Shown here one piece after another: positions 49,263 to 58,178 of a stretch of DNA of 64,000 nt. Source of the stretch: Pseudomonas sp. TH43 (lineage in GTDB: Bacteria > Pseudomonadota > Gammaproteobacteria > Pseudomonadales > Pseudomonadaceae); the NCBI RefSeq assembly GCF_016650635.1, contig NZ_JAEKFI010000004.1, positions 1,188,001-1,252,000 of the forward strand. Reading direction: 5' to 3'. A model generated the notes under the pieces. The model was not told the DNA's origin, did no database searches, and saw only the letters and a program-made list of their open reading frames with translations. Position 1 is the stretch's first letter, and every line of letters begins with the position of its first letter. The translations under genes and the position numbers were made by a program.

Positions 49263-51104
49263 ATGCCAGATTACCGTTCGAAAACATCCACCCACGGCCG
49301 CAACATGGCCGGCGCCCGCGCACTGTGGCGCGCCACCGGGATGAAAGATGACGACTTCAAAAAGCCGATCATCGCCATTGCCAACTCGTTCACCCAGTTC
49401 GTGCCCGGGCACGTGCACTTGAAAGACCTGGGTCAGCTGGTTGCTCGCGAAATCGAACGCGCCGGTGGCGTAGCGAAAGAATTCAACACCATCGCCGTGG
49501 ATGACGGCATCGCCATGGGCCACGACGGCATGCTCTATTCGCTGCCGAGCCGCGAGATCATCGCCGACTCCGTCGAGTACATGGTCAACGCCCACTGCGC
49601 CGACGCCATTGTCTGCATCTCCAACTGCGACAAGATCACCCCGGGCATGCTGATGGCTGCCTTGCGCCTGAACATTCCGGTGATCTTCGTTTCCGGCGGC
49701 CCGATGGAAGCCGGCAAGACCAAACTCGCGTCTCACGGCCTCGACCTCGTCGATGCCATGGTGATCGCCGCCGACGAAAGCGCTTCTGACGAGAAAGTCG
49801 CCGAGTACGAGCGCAGCGCCTGCCCGACCTGCGGTTCGTGCTCCGGCATGTTCACCGCCAACTCGATGAACTGCCTGACCGAAGCACTGGGTCTGGCATT
49901 GCCGGGCAACGGTTCGACCCTCGCTACCCACAGCGATCGCGAGCAGTTGTTCCTGCAGGCTGGCCGCACCATCGTCGAGCTGTGCAAGCGTTACTACGGC
50001 GAGAACGACGAATCGGTGCTGCCACGCAACATCGCCAACTTCAAAGCGTTCGAGAACGCGATGACGCTCGACATCGCCATGGGCGGTTCGACCAACACCA
50101 TCCTGCACTTGCTCGCTGCCGCCCAGGAAGCCGAGATCGATTTCGACCTGCGCGACATCGACCGTCTTTCGCGCAGCGTTCCACAGCTGTGCAAAGTCGC
50201 GCCGAACATCCAGAAGTACCACATGGAAGACGTGCACCGCGCTGGCGGCATCTTCAGCATCCTCGGTTCGCTGGCCCGTGGCGGTCTGCTGCACACCGAC
50301 CTGCCGACCGTGCACAGCCGCAGCATGGAAGAAGCCATCGCCAAGTGGGACATCACCCAGACTACCGATGAAGCCGTGCACCACTTCTTCAAGGCCGGCC
50401 CTGCCGGTATCCCGACGCAGACGGCGTTCAGCCAGTCGACCCGCTGGGAAACCCTTGATGACGACCGTGAAAACGGCTGCATCCGCAGCGTCGAACACGC
50501 CTATTCGCAAGAAGGTGGTTTGGCTGTGCTGTACGGCAACATCGCCCTCGACGGCTGCGTGGTGAAAACCGCCGGTGTCGACGAATCGATACACGTCTTC
50601 GAAGGCAACGCGAAAATTTTCGAAAGCCAGGACAGCGCCGTGCGCGGCATCCTCGCCGACGAAGTGAAGGCTGGCGACATCGTCATCATTCGCTACGAAG
50701 GCCCGAAAGGCGGCCCGGGCATGCAGGAAATGCTCTACCCGACGTCGTACCTGAAATCCAAAGGTCTGGGCAAAGCCTGCGCCTTGCTCACCGACGGTCG
50801 TTTCTCCGGCGGTACGTCGGGTCTGTCCATCGGTCACGCTTCGCCAGAAGCTGCGGCCGGCGGCGCGATCGGTCTGGTGCAGGACGGCGACAAAGTGCTG
50901 ATCGACATTCCGAACCGTTCGATCAACCTGTTGGTCAGCGACGAAGAACTGGCTGCACGCCGCGCCGAGCAGGACAAGAAAGGCTGGAAACCAGTCGAGA
51001 TTCGTCCACGCAAAGTGACCACCGCGCTGAAGGCCTACGCCCTGCTGGCGACCAGCGCCGACAAAGGTGCTGTGCGCAACAAGGCAATGCTCGACGGGCT
51101 GTAA
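49263..51104 (+). CDS. ilvD: Dihydroxy-acid dehydratase
   Basis: The 613-residue iron-sulfur dehydratase makes the 2-keto acids of valine and isoleucine synthesis. It begins MPDYRSKTSTHGRNMAGARALWRATGMKDDDF. Cluster cysteines lie at C122 (CISNCDKITPGM) and in CPTCGSCSGMFTANSMN (C187-C193). GGAG lies six bases before the ATG and can pair with CACTCC at 49223. A terminator follows. Confidence 0.97.
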   Translation: MPDYRSKTSTHGRNMAGARALWRATGMKDDDFKKPIIAIANSFTQFVPGHVHLKDLGQLVAREIERAGGVAKEFNTIAVDDGIAMGHDGMLYSLPSREIIADSVEYMVNAHCADAIVCISNCDKITPGMLMAALRLNIPVIFVSGGPMEAGKTKLASHGLDLVDAMVIAADESASDEKVAEYERSACPTCGSCSGMFTANSMNCLTEALGLALPGNGSTLATHSDREQLFLQAGRTIVELCKRYYGENDESVLPRNIANFKAFENAMTLDIAMGGSTNTILHLLAAAQEAEIDFDLRDIDRLSRSVPQLCKVAPNIQKYHMEDVHRAGGIFSILGSLARGGLLHTDLPTVHSRSMEEAIAKWDITQTTDEAVHHFFKAGPAGIPTQTAFSQSTRWETLDDDRENGCIRSVEHAYSQEGGLAVLYGNIALDGCVVKTAGVDESIHVFEGNAKIFESQDSAVRGILADEVKAGDIVIIRYEGPKGGPGMQEMLYPTSYLKSKGLGKACALLTDGRFSGGTSGLSIGHASPEAAAGGAIGLVQDGDKVLIDIPNRSINLLVSDEELAARRAEQDKKGWKPVEIRPRKVTTALKAYALLATSADKGAVRNKAMLDGL

Positions 51105-51120
51105 GTTTTAGCCGCCGAAT

Positions 51121-51153
51121 AAAAATGCCCCGCCAAGTGCGGGGCATTTTTTT
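51121..51153. terminator. Intrinsic terminator after ilvD
   Basis: AAAAATGCCCCGC-CAAGT-GCGGGGCATTTTT with seven Ts. It is a perfect stem and is probably bidirectional. Confidence 0.93.
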
Positions 51154-51187
51154 GTCTGCCACGAGCTACTGAACACTGTAAATCCCC

Positions 51188-51276
51188 TGTGGGAGCGAGC
51201 CTGCTCGCGAATGCGGTATGTCAGAAACGAAGAGGATGACTGACACAACGCTTTCGCGAGCAGGCTCGCTCCCACA
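51188..51276. repeat. REP inverted pair (GCGAGCAGGCTCGCTCCCACA family)
   Basis: TGTGGGAGCGAGCCTGCTCG at the left mirrors CGAGCAGGCTCGCTCCCACA at the right, between convergent ilvD and pchP. Confidence 0.88.
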
Positions 51277-51291
51277 CTAGACCTGTGTGGG

Positions 51292-52353
51292 TTACTGGAT
51301 TTCTTCAGGTTTGACGATCACCCAGTTCTTGTCCGCCGTCACCGGCAACCCTTCCTTGGCCTGCGCCGCTGCATGTTTGGCCATCATGCCGTTCAACTGC
51401 GTCATGTACTTGTCCTTGCGGTTGATCCACAAGTGGATACCGCCCTTGGCCACATCAACATCGTGGAACAGCATGTAACCGTCGCTGGTCGGGGTATCGC
51501 CACCGACCAATACTGGCTTTTTCCACTCATCGATGTAGGTCAGGATCGCCGCGTGCTTGCCGGCCATCCACGTCGCCGGCGTCCACAGGTAAGGCGTCAG
51601 CTCTAGACCGAGGTTGGCCTTCTCGTCGTATTTGCCAGCAGTGATCTGCTTACGCGCGGTGGTCAATTCATTGGTTTCACGGTTTTTCAGCAGCGTGGTC
51701 ACACCGATCACGTTCTGCGGTTTGACGTTGTAGCCGTACTTCGGATCAGCAGCGACCATACGCACCAGCTCTTCAGAAGCGGCGGTCATCACATAGACCT
51801 CGATGCCGTTCTCCATCAGCTTGTTGTACAGCTCAACCTGGCCGGTGAAGATTTTTGGCGGCTGCACGTCGAGGGTCTTGACCACATCGCCTTCGTAATA
51901 GGTCGCCGGCACCGGTTTGCCCGAGGCCATCAGCTCATCGACGTAGCCTTTGAGCTCCTTGAGGGTGAAGCCGGAGAACACCTGCGCCACCCACGGGTAG
52001 CAGACCATGTCGTCGACTTCGCAGAGACGGTAGTAGTAGCTGAACAGGCTTTCCTTGTGATCGGCGGTGTCCTTGAACGGCATCAGTTTCAGGGAAGGGT
52101 CGAGCTTGTCGCGGGTGATCAGGCCTTTGTTTTCCATGAACGGCAACAAGGACTCTTCGAGGTCGTAGCGGTAACTGGTGTTGTCCATGTCGAACACCGC
52201 GTAGTTACCCTTGTTGGCGTTGGCGGCGATCATCGCGTCCAGCGCTTTGGCCTGATCGGCCGGCCAATGCTTGAGGTCAGTGGCGAACGCCTGACCCGCC
52301 AGGCCCAAGCCCACAGCCAGCGCGACAGCCAGAAATTTCGGTGCGAACTTCAT
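51292..52353 (-). CDS. pchP: Phosphorylcholine phosphatase (HAD superfamily)
   Basis: The 353-residue periplasmic phosphatase has a signal peptide cleaved after QAFA (residue 24). The HAD motif DMDNTSYRYD places D55 and D57 at mature positions 31 and 33, matching P. aeruginosa PchP. YVMTAASEELV and VGGDTPTSDGYML are the further HAD motifs. It releases choline from phosphorylcholine in the periplasm. The open frame extends far upstream, but GGAGAAGG before the ATG at 52353 and the signal peptide fix the start. Confidence 0.88.
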   Translation of the reverse strand: MKFAPKFLAVALAVGLGLAGQAFATDLKHWPADQAKALDAMIAANANKGNYAVFDMDNTSYRYDLEESLLPFMENKGLITRDKLDPSLKLMPFKDTADHKESLFSYYYRLCEVDDMVCYPWVAQVFSGFTLKELKGYVDELMASGKPVPATYYEGDVVKTLDVQPPKIFTGQVELYNKLMENGIEVYVMTAASEELVRMVAADPKYGYNVKPQNVIGVTTLLKNRETNELTTARKQITAGKYDEKANLGLELTPYLWTPATWMAGKHAAILTYIDEWKKPVLVGGDTPTSDGYMLFHDVDVAKGGIHLWINRKDKYMTQLNGMMAKHAAAQAKEGLPVTADKNWVIVKPEEIQ

Positions 52354-52593
52354 AAGCCCTTCTCCCTGATTCAAAGAGATCGACGCTAACAAATAAGTGT
52401 GACAGTCCTCGTCTGTCAGCGACCGTCCGCGTCCCCATTGCGCCAAATGCATTGCCGAGAGCGACACGCGCTTATTCCAAAAACGACGGACGCCCTGCGA
52501 TTTCGGTATTAAATCAATGCAAATCAAACTGTTAGGCTTGCCGGTTCGCAGTCGCCCAAGCATGTGACTGGCACAAGTCTTATCGGAGTTTTC

Positions 52594-53985
52594 ATGAATC
52601 TGCCGCTGATCCTCAATCTGCTGGTGTTCCTCGCCCTGCTCTTCGGCCTCGCGCAAACCCGCCACACCTCGTGGAGTCTGGCGAAAAAAGTCCTGCTCGC
52701 GCTGGTGTTGGGCGTGGCGTTCGGCGTGGCCCTGCACACCGTCTACGGCGCCGGCAACCCGGTGCTGAAAGCCTCGATCGGCTGGTTCGATCTGGTCGGC
52801 AACGGTTACGTGCAGTTGCTGCAAATGATCGTCATCCCGCTGGTGTTCGCCTCGATCCTCAGCGCCGTGGCGCGTCTGCACAACGCTTCGTCGCTGGGCA
52901 AGATCAGCTTCCTGACCATCGGCACGCTGCTGTTCACCACCGCGATTGCGGCGCTGATCGGCATCGGTCTGACCAATCTGTTCGGCCTCACCGCTGAAGG
53001 CCTGGTCGCCGGCACTCAGGAAATGGCCCGTCTGCAAACCATTCAGACTGACTACGCCGGCAAGGTCGCCGATCTGAATATTCCGCAACTGCTGCTGTCG
53101 TTCATCCCGCAGAACCCGTTCGCTGATCTGGCACGGGCCAAGCCGACCTCGATCATCAGCGTGGTGATTTTCGCTGCGTTCCTCGGGGTTGCCGCGCTGC
53201 AACTGCTCAAGGACGACGTCGAGAAAGGTCAGAAAGTGATCAACGCCATCGACACCCTGCAAGCCTGGGTGATGCGTCTGGTGCGTCTGGTGATGAAACT
53301 GACCCCGTACGGTGTGCTGGCACTGATGACCAAAGTGGTCGCCGGCTCCAACCTGCAAGACATCATCAAACTCGGCAGTTTCGTCGTGGTGTCGTACTTG
53401 GGCCTTGGCCTGATGTTCGTGGTGCACGGCTTGCTGGTGTCGGCGGCCGGGATCAACCCGTTGCGTTTCTTCCGCAAGATCTGGCCGGTGCTGACGTTCG
53501 CGTTCACCAGCCGCTCCAGCGCGGCGAGCATTCCGCTGAGCATTGAAGCGCAGACGCGTCGTCTGGGCATTCCACAATCGGTGGCCAGTTTTGCCGCGTC
53601 GTTCGGTGCGACCATCGGCCAGAACGGTTGCGCAGGTCTGTACCCGGCGATGTTGGCGGTGATGGTTGCGCCGACTGTTGGTATCAATCCGCTGGATCCG
53701 CTGTGGATCGCAACATTGGTGGCGATTGTGACCCTGAGTTCGGCCGGCGTGGCGGGCGTGGGTGGCGGTGCAACGTTCGCGGCGCTGATCGTGCTGCCGG
53801 CGATGGGCTTGCCGGTGTCACTGGTGGCGTTGCTGATTTCGGTGGAGCCGCTGATCGACATGGGTCGTACGGCGTTGAACGTGAGCGGCTCGATCACAGC
53901 CGGCGCGATCACCAGCCAGGTGATGCAGCAGACCGATAAAGAGTTGCTGGATGCCGATGAGCATGCGGAGCTAGCTCAGGCTTAA
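52594..53985 (+). CDS. tcyP: L-cystine / dicarboxylate-family symporter (TcyP type)
   Basis: The 463-residue member of the dicarboxylate/amino acid:cation symporter family has eight or so membrane segments and the re-entrant loop FTSRSSAASIPLSIEAQTRRLG, plus GATIGQNGCAGLYPAMLAVMVAP. These match the TcyP/YdjN cystine branch rather than GltP or DctA. CGGAG lies seven bases before the ATG. It is divergent from pchP. Confidence 0.88.
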   Translation: MNLPLILNLLVFLALLFGLAQTRHTSWSLAKKVLLALVLGVAFGVALHTVYGAGNPVLKASIGWFDLVGNGYVQLLQMIVIPLVFASILSAVARLHNASSLGKISFLTIGTLLFTTAIAALIGIGLTNLFGLTAEGLVAGTQEMARLQTIQTDYAGKVADLNIPQLLLSFIPQNPFADLARAKPTSIISVVIFAAFLGVAALQLLKDDVEKGQKVINAIDTLQAWVMRLVRLVMKLTPYGVLALMTKVVAGSNLQDIIKLGSFVVVSYLGLGLMFVVHGLLVSAAGINPLRFFRKIWPVLTFAFTSRSSAASIPLSIEAQTRRLGIPQSVASFAASFGATIGQNGCAGLYPAMLAVMVAPTVGINPLDPLWIATLVAIVTLSSAGVAGVGGGATFAALIVLPAMGLPVSLVALLISVEPLIDMGRTALNVSGSITAGAITSQVMQQTDKELLDADEHAELAQA

Positions 53986-54000
53986 CTGCAACACATACTT

Positions 54001-54092
54001 GTGGCGAGGGGATTTATCCCCGTTGGGTTGCGTAGCGACCCCATTATTTTGGGGCTGCTGCGCAACCCAACGGGGATAAATCCCCTCGCCAC
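54001..54092. repeat. REPIN-like pair, GTGGCGAGGGGATTTATCCCC family, copy 5 (short)
   Basis: The arms are as in other copies, but the interior is only about 45 bases. It fills the gap between the convergent tcyP and folA genes and ends four bases before the folA stop. Confidence 0.9.
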
Positions 54093-54095
54093 AAT

Positions 54096-54608
54096 TCAGG
54101 CTTTTTCCCAGACTTCGAAGTTGTACGCGGGTTTATCGCCTTCCGCTGGATTCGGCACGTTCGACACCAGTTTCCACTGCTGCAAATCAAACTCCGGAAA
54201 CCACGCATCGCCTTCCGGGCTCAGCGCCACTCGGGTCAGATACAGACGATCCGCCTGCGCCAGCCCTTGCGCATACAACTGCGCGCCGCCAATCAGCATC
54301 AGCTCATCGACGCCCTGCTCTTTCGCCCATTCCTCGGCGCGAACCACCGCGGCCTCCAGCGACGGATAAACCTCGGCACCTTCGAGCGCCAGATCGGCCT
54401 GACGGCTGACCACGATGTTCAAGCGCCCCGGCAACGGTCGACCGAGCGAATCCCAGGTCTTGCGGCCCATGATGATCGGCTTGCCGAGCGTGGTGGCCTT
54501 GAAGTATTTGAAATCCCCCGGCAAGTGCCAGGGCATGCTGTTGTCGACGCCGATCACGCGGTTTTCACCGAGGGCTGCGATCAGGCTGAGGGGGAGTGAT
54601 TTAGTCAT
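54096..54608 (-). CDS. folA: Dihydrofolate reductase
   Basis: The 170-residue NADPH-dependent enzyme has the folate site MPWHLPGDFKYFKATT, the cofactor motif IIMGRKTWDSLGRPLPGRLNIVVSR, and LMLIGGAQLYAQGL. Its start MTKSLPLSLIAALGENRVIG is the family N-terminus; the 22 extra upstream codons in frame overlap the divergent promoter region and were excluded. Confidence 0.96.
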   Translation of the reverse strand: MTKSLPLSLIAALGENRVIGVDNSMPWHLPGDFKYFKATTLGKPIIMGRKTWDSLGRPLPGRLNIVVSRQADLALEGAEVYPSLEAAVVRAEEWAKEQGVDELMLIGGAQLYAQGLAQADRLYLTRVALSPEGDAWFPEFDLQQWKLVSNVPNPAEGDKPAYNFEVWEKA

Positions 54609-54693
54609 GCCGGCGAGGATACCAGAGCGCCGCTTACCCCGATAAGCGCCACAGCGGTTATGCTCACGGCTCAATTAAGCGACGGGATGCCGC

Positions 54694-56067
54694 GTGACTG
54701 AACTGACTCCACTGCAAAACCTCTGGTTGACCGAAACCGTGCGTCTGCGCGAAGAACACGCCGGCCCCCTGGATGACCTGGAAGCCAATCGACTGGCTCG
54801 CGCGGCCGGCGGCGATCTGCCGAGCCGTATTCAGCGCCGCGCGTTGTGGCTGGCCGAGCGTGACGGGCTGGCGGCCGCCCTCAAACACTGGCTGCAAGGC
54901 GCGCGTCTGGCGCTGGTGTTGCTGATGATTTTCGCGCTGTTGAGCGGCGCCGGGCTGGCCTTCGCCGCACTGGGGCAAACCCCGGTCAACGTGTTCTGGG
55001 CCTTGGGCAGCTTGCTCGGGCTGAACCTGATTCTGTTGTTGAGCTGGGTGCTGGGATTGATCTTCGCCGGCGAACACGGCGCTACCCTCGGCCGGTTATG
55101 GCTGTGGCTCAGCGAGAAACTCGCCCGCGACGCCAAAGCCGCACAACTGGCGCCCGCCCTCCTGCTGATGTTGCAACGCAAGAAACTCAATCGCTGGGCA
55201 CTCGGTACGCTGGTCAACGGTTTGTGGCTAATGGCAATGCTGTGCGCATTGTTTCTGCTGCTGATGCTGATGGCGACCCGGCGCTACGGCTTCGTTTGGG
55301 AAACCACGATTCTCAGCGCCGACACCTTTATCCACGTCACCCACGCGCTCGGCTATCTGCCGTCGCTGCTGGGTTTCAACGTGCCAACCGTGGAGATGAT
55401 CCGCGCCAGCGGCGACGGCGCACTCGATATCGAAAGCGCCCGTCAGGCCTGGGCGACCTGGCTGGTCGGCGTGTTGGTGGTGTACGGCGTCCTGCCGCGC
55501 CTGCTGTTGGCGCTGTTATGTTTCTGGCGTTGGAACATCGGCAAAGCCGCACTACGTCTGGACTTGAACCTGCCCGGCTACGCGCAATTGCGCGAACGCC
55601 TGATGCCGACCAGCGAGCGCCTCGGCGTCAACGATCCGGAGCCGGCGCAGATGCATCGCGTCGAAAGCGGCGTTGGCGAAATCGCCAGCGAAGGTGCGTT
55701 GCTGGTCGCCATCGAACTCGACGAGCAGCGTCCATGGCCGCCCGCGTTGCCGAAAAACGTCAGCAACGCCGGCATCCTCGACAGCCGCGAATCGCGCCAT
55801 AAACTTCTCGAACAACTGAGCCGTTTCCCGCCGGCACGTCTGGCCATCGCCTGTGACCCACGACGCTCGCCGGATCGCGGCAGCCTCGCCTTGATCGCCG
55901 AACTGGCGCGTAGTGCGGGCGAAACCCGCGTCTGGCTGCTGCAAGCGCCACCCGGCGAAGCGCTGGACGCCGAGCGCCTCGGCGACTGGCACATCGCGTT
56001 GCAACAGCTTGAATTACCGTTCGCCGATTGCGCACCGTTGAACTGGCTGGAGACGGGTCATGACTGA
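54694..56067 (+). CDS. DUF2868 membrane protein
   Basis: The 457-residue protein starts at GTG (TELTPLQNLWLTETVRLREEHAGPL). Membrane segments are visible at about 71-93, 100-127, 169-192 and 244-275. The C-terminal 170 residues are soluble and include ACDPRRSPDRGSLALIAELARSAGETRVWLLQAP. The family has no assigned role. It overlaps the downstream GTPase gene by eight bases, and the two probably work as a membrane/GTPase pair. Confidence 0.85.
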   Translation: MTELTPLQNLWLTETVRLREEHAGPLDDLEANRLARAAGGDLPSRIQRRALWLAERDGLAAALKHWLQGARLALVLLMIFALLSGAGLAFAALGQTPVNVFWALGSLLGLNLILLLSWVLGLIFAGEHGATLGRLWLWLSEKLARDAKAAQLAPALLLMLQRKKLNRWALGTLVNGLWLMAMLCALFLLLMLMATRRYGFVWETTILSADTFIHVTHALGYLPSLLGFNVPTVEMIRASGDGALDIESARQAWATWLVGVLVVYGVLPRLLLALLCFWRWNIGKAALRLDLNLPGYAQLRERLMPTSERLGVNDPEPAQMHRVESGVGEIASEGALLVAIELDEQRPWPPALPKNVSNAGILDSRESRHKLLEQLSRFPPARLAIACDPRRSPDRGSLALIAELARSAGETRVWLLQAPPGEALDAERLGDWHIALQQLELPFADCAPLNWLETGHD

Positions 56068-57445
56068 TGCCTGGAAAGCGCCGCTGAAACTCGCGGTGGT
56101 CGGCCACACCAACGTCGGCAAGACCTCGCTGCTGCGCACGCTGACCCGCGATGTCGGCTTCGGCGAAGTCTCCCATCGCCCAAGCACCACGCGGCATGTC
56201 GAAGGTGCGCGGTTGTCGGTGGACGGCGAGCCGTTGCTCGACCTCTACGACACGCCGGGGCTGGAAGACGCCATCGCCCTGCTGGATTTTCTCGAGCGCC
56301 TGGAACGCCCCGGTGAACGCCTCGATGGCCCGGCGCGACTGGCGCGGTTTCTCGACGGCAGCGAGGCGCGTCAGCGTTTCGAGCAGGAAGCCAAAGTGCT
56401 GCGACAACTGCTCGCCTCCGACGCCGGGCTGTATGTGATCGATGCCCGCGAACCGGTGCTGGCCAAGTACCGCGACGAACTTGAAGTGTTGGCCAGTTGC
56501 GGAAAACCGCTGCTGCCGGTGCTGAATTTTGTCAGCAGCGCCAACCATCGCGAGCCCGATTGGCGCGAGGCGCTGGCGCGGCTTGGCCTGCATGCGCTAG
56601 TACGCTTCGACAGCGTGGCGCCGCCGGAAGATGGCGAGCGGCGGCTGTACGAAAGCCTCGCGCTGCTGCTGGAAAATGCACGTCCGCAGCTGGAGCGGTT
56701 GATCGCTGATCAGCAAGCCCAGCGCCTCGCCCGTCAGCAAAGTGCGGCGCGACTGATCGCCGAACTGCTGATTGACTGCGCCGCGTGTCGACGCAGTGTG
56801 GTCAGTGAAGCCGAACAGGAACAGCAAGCCGTCAGCGAACTGCGCAAAGCCGTGCGTCAGCGCGAGCAGAAATGCGTCGAGGCGCTGCTCAAGCTCTATG
56901 CGTTTCGCCCGCAGGATGCAGCGGCCAGTGACTTGCCGTTGCTCGATGGCCGTTGGGGCGATGACCTATTCAACCCGGAAACCCTCAAGCAACTCGGCGT
57001 GCGCGTTGGTGGCGGCATCGCCGCAGGCGCGGCAGCCGGGGCTGGTGTCGATTTGCTGGTCGGCGGGATTACTCTTGGTGCCGCAGCACTCGCCGGAGCG
57101 ATTGCCGGCGGCGCACTGCAAACGGCGCGCAGCTATGGCAGTCGCTTGCTCGGCAAGATCAAAGGGCAGCGCGAGCTGACGGTGGATGATGGGGTGCTGC
57201 GGTTGTTGGCGTTGCGTCAGCGGCAGTTGTTGCTGGCACTGGATCAGCGTGGGCATGCGGCGATGGACGCGGTTCAGGTGGCAACGCCACAGGACAAGAC
57301 CTGGCGCGAGGGTAAATTGCCCGAGGCGCTGAGCAAGGCGCGGGCGCATCCGCAATGGTCTTCGCTGAATCCGCAGGCGAAGTTGAATCAGGCGGAGCGG
57401 CAGGAGCAGATTGAGGGTTTGGTTGAGAAGGTGCTAGAGCTTTAG
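56060..57445 (+). CDS. DUF3482 GTPase
   Basis: The 461-residue protein has an Era/TrmE-like G domain: P-loop GHTNVGKTS (residues 15-23), RPSTTRHVEG switch I and DTPGLED (G3). The usual NKxD (G4) is not clear; LNFVSSANHRE lies where it should be. The DUF3482 region follows, with a Gly/Ala-rich hydrophobic hairpin (VGGGIAAGAAAGAGVDLLVGGITLGAAALAGAIAGGA) that may insert in the membrane. The substrate process is unknown. Confidence 0.87.
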   Translation: MTDAWKAPLKLAVVGHTNVGKTSLLRTLTRDVGFGEVSHRPSTTRHVEGARLSVDGEPLLDLYDTPGLEDAIALLDFLERLERPGERLDGPARLARFLDGSEARQRFEQEAKVLRQLLASDAGLYVIDAREPVLAKYRDELEVLASCGKPLLPVLNFVSSANHREPDWREALARLGLHALVRFDSVAPPEDGERRLYESLALLLENARPQLERLIADQQAQRLARQQSAARLIAELLIDCAACRRSVVSEAEQEQQAVSELRKAVRQREQKCVEALLKLYAFRPQDAAASDLPLLDGRWGDDLFNPETLKQLGVRVGGGIAAGAAAGAGVDLLVGGITLGAAALAGAIAGGALQTARSYGSRLLGKIKGQRELTVDDGVLRLLALRQRQLLLALDQRGHAAMDAVQVATPQDKTWREGKLPEALSKARAHPQWSSLNPQAKLNQAERQEQIEGLVEKVLEL

Positions 57446-57453
57446 ATCGAACC

Positions 57454-57612
57454 CCCTCACCCCAGCCCTCGCCCCCAAGGGGTAGAGGGGGAAAGGGAGC
57501 AGATCTTCAAGCTTTTCCAAACCTGAGTTCGACTGAATATTTCAGGTCGGCGTATGACAGAAGATCAGTCCGTCGGCCCCCTCTCCCTCCGGGAGAGGGC
57601 TGGGGTGAGGGT
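57454..57612. repeat. MITE-like inverted repeat, intact second copy
   Basis: CCCCTCACCCCAGCCCTCGC at the left is matched by GGAGAGGGCTGGGGTGAGGG at the right. The interior shares TTCAGGTCGGCGTATGAC with the copy at 3928-5418. It lies between the convergent DUF3482 and HD oxygenase genes and contains no ORF. Confidence 0.8.
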
Positions 57613-57617
57613 GACAA

Positions 57618-58178
57618 TCACGAGGCGGACAACAATGTCACAGCCTTACGCTTCAAAACCCCAAGATCCATCACCGGCACCGCCATCTCCTTGGCCAACT
57701 CATCCCACTGGCGCATCCGCAAACTGACGGCACACAACGGATCGCGCTCAAACGCATCCGCCTCGGCCTCAGTCATCACCCCGCCCTGATATTCCAGCGT
57801 CCTGCGACTCGCCTCACTCAACCGCTCGAAATAGCCCGGCTCGCGCAACGTCAGATACCGCTTGGCCTCAACGTGATATTCCACCAGCCGCGCCAGGCGC
57901 TCGCTGAATCCGGCTTCACGCAAGTAATCCGCGCCGAGGCGTTCATGGCTGACCACGCCATAGCCGCCCATGTTTTCCGCGCCTTCGGCACACAAGTGGC
58001 CGATGTCATGAAAGAACGCCGCCAGCACCACTTCGTCATCAAAACCTTCGGCCATCGCCAGCTCGGCTGCCTGAGACATGTGCTCGATCTGCGACACCGG
58101 CTCGCCGATGTAATCACGGGTGCCGAAGCGTTCATACAGCCCGAATACCCGCGCCACGATGTGTTGGTGATCGGCCAT
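57618..58178 (-). CDS. PhnZ-like HD-domain phosphonate oxygenase
   Basis: The 186-residue HD protein is of the phosphonate-operon type. Likely ligands are Y23 and E26 (DYIGEPVSQ), H33 (IEHM), H57-D58 and H61 (FFHDIGH), H78 (VSHERL), H102 (EYHVEAK) and D159 (QWDEL), the pattern of the mixed-valent diiron oxygenase PhnZ that cleaves 1-hydroxy-2-aminoethylphosphonate. The ATG overlaps the FAD oxidase stop (ATGA). The substrate here is inferred from context. Confidence 0.87.
   Translation of the reverse strand: MADHQHIVARVFGLYERFGTRDYIGEPVSQIEHMSQAAELAMAEGFDDEVVLAAFFHDIGHLCAEGAENMGGYGVVSHERLGADYLREAGFSERLARLVEYHVEAKRYLTLREPGYFERLSEASRRTLEYQGGVMTEAEADAFERDPLCAVSLRMRQWDELAKEMAVPVMDLGVLKRKAVTLLSAS

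Noticed and set aside
52354..53577. Long upstream extension of the pchP reading frame
   Set aside because: It runs antisense to tcyP. The signal peptide and ribosome site at 52353 define the real start.
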